Source of the DNA: Alistipes sp. CAG:514
Lineage (GTDB): Bacteria; Bacteroidota; Bacteroidia; Bacteroidales; UBA932
Reading direction: 5' to 3'
Assembly: GCA_000431015.1 (NCBI GenBank)
Contig: HF986018.1
Coordinates: forward strand, 4,806-10,907
DNA: 6,102 nt
Below are positions 5,471 through 6,102 of this stretch, in pieces; position 1 is the first letter of the stretch, and the number at the start of each line of letters is the position of its first letter. The position numbers were made by a program, and so were the translations under genes. The notes under the pieces were generated by a model. The model did not search any database, was not told the DNA's origin, and was given only the letters and a program-made list of their open reading frames with translations.

Positions 5471-6102
5471 ATGGTCAAACGTGTCACCAGATTATTCCTT
5501 ATAGCCCTTTGCCTGTCGCTTGGGCTTGCGCCGCTTCGCGCGGAGGATGGTCAATCCGTCGTCAAGACAGGTTTCTCTTTCGTCCCGTTCCCGCTGGCGG
5601 GTTTCGACGCCGCGAAGGGTGTCCTTTTCGGAGGCCTGCTGCACGTCGTGTCCTTTTCGGAGGCCTGCTGTACGTCTACGATTTCGGGGATGGCAGCACT
5701 TACCCGAACCCCCGGAGCAGCGCGTATCTCGAGGCCTCGGCCTACACCGGCGGGAGCAAGACTTTCACCGCCTCATTCGACTCCGGCAGACTTTTCCCGA
5801 AAGTGCGGATGAAGGTCGCGGCGAGCTACTGTTCCGATGGAGCGATGGAGTTCTTCGGCTTCGGTGGGCGCAAGACGTTCTACGACGCATCGGCTGACGA
5901 TGGTTTCTACAAGGTTTCCCGCGCGACCACCAACGCGAGGACGGACTTCACGGGGAGAATCGCCGGCAACCTCTTCTGGGAGGCAGGCTATCAGTTCAAC
6001 GCATTCAGAATCAGCGACTACCAACCAAAGAATGAGGATAGTGGAATATCCCTGTTCAGCCTCTACCGTAGTTGGGGGATAATCCCTTCCAAGGAGCGGT
6101 TC
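5471..6102 (+). pseudogene. Outer-membrane beta-barrel protein (Omp85/BamA-like), frameshifted and 3'-truncated by the window edge
   Basis: It starts at ATG 5471 with a clear signal peptide: MVKRVTR, a hydrophobic run LFLIALCLSLGLAP, and a likely cleavage after LRA (residue 24), so export to the envelope is expected. Mature sequence runs KTGFSFVPFPLAGFDAAKGVLFGGLL. The frame is then shifted by a 29-bp tandem duplication (5619-5676), and that frame stops at TGA 5810-5812 after 113 residues. The frame entered at 5650 is open without a stop to 6102 and continues the protein: VLFGGLLYVYDFGDGSTYPN, then beta-strand-like stretches such as AYLEASAYTGG, MEFFGFGGRKTFYD and GNLFWEAGYQFNAFRISDY. Removing one repeat copy restores one continuous frame. 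The style resembles Bacteroidota Omp85/BamA-family surface proteins with the YDFGDGSTYP motif; the subfamily is not certain. About 150 codons of undamaged downstream frame imply a recent break, or a switchable one. Confidence 0.85.
5619..5676 (+). repeat. 29-bp tandem duplication (two copies, one mismatch)
   Basis: Copy 1 is 5619-5647 and copy 2 is 5648-5676, directly adjacent. They agree at 28 of 29 positions; the only difference is C5642 versus T5671, which changes CAC (His) to TAC (Tyr) when each is read as LLH or LLY. Because 29 is not a multiple of three, the second copy moves the outer-membrane gene out of frame. The repeat lies at GVLFGGLLYV, in the first part of the predicted mature domain. 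The mismatch argues against a simple assembly artefact made by repeating one read segment. Confidence 0.93.

Noticed and set aside
5520..5897. 125-codon frame overlapping the outer-membrane gene
   Set aside because: It starts inside the signal-peptide region in another frame and is arginine-rich without motifs; the beta-barrel continuation lies in the frame entered at 5650 instead.
1..6102. CRISPR array, tRNA/rRNA genes, intact insertion sequence or phage genes
   Set aside because: I looked and found no regularly spaced repeats, no cloverleaf-like segment and no transposase or integrase motif in either strand.

Overview
The window looks like a GC-rich member of the Bacteroidota, probably order Bacteroidales. 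Three things point there: the style of the shikimate enzymes (for example a GESGL-type EPSP synthase loop), start codons without Shine-Dalgarno sequences, and a perfect TAnnTTTG -7 box ahead of one gene. A Rikenellaceae/Alistipes-like host would fit the base composition, but that is a guess.

Layout. Positions 2-844 (+) carry the C-terminal four fifths of chorismate synthase (aroC), cut by the window edge. Positions 845-1071 are a non-coding gap with two overlapping, mutually exclusive inverted repeats built on TTGTCCGG. A leftward gene group then runs from 4745 to 1072: a PPC/DUF296 DNA-binding-type protein (4323-4745), 3-dehydroquinate synthase aroB (3234-4280), and a 714-residue fusion of type I 3-dehydroquinate dehydratase (AroD) to EPSP synthase (AroA) (1072-3216). 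These are separated by 42 and 17 nt and are probably one operon. It converges on aroC. From a short divergent region at about 4746-4828, a rightward pair starts: a HAD-family phosphatase (4829-5458) and, 12 nt later, an outer-membrane beta-barrel protein of Omp85/BamA type (5471 to the window end). The barrel gene is broken by a 29-bp tandem duplication.

How the genes work together. AroB, the AroD domain, the AroA domain and AroC catalyse steps 2, 3, 6 and 7 of the chorismate pathway. Shikimate dehydrogenase and shikimate kinase are not in the window. The PPC protein leads the operon, and an 18-bp perfect palindrome abuts its start codon, so local autoregulation is possible but unproven.

Most worth a second look: (1) the 29-bp out-of-frame tandem duplication in the outer-membrane gene, either a fresh pseudogene or a length-variable on/off switch; (2) a dispersed heptamer TGAATAT/ATATTCA that occurs 12 times on both strands and in all codon phases, far above what base composition predicts; (3) the AroD-AroA fusion with an acidic low-complexity insert in its EPSP synthase half; (4) the 18-bp palindrome at the PPC start codon.
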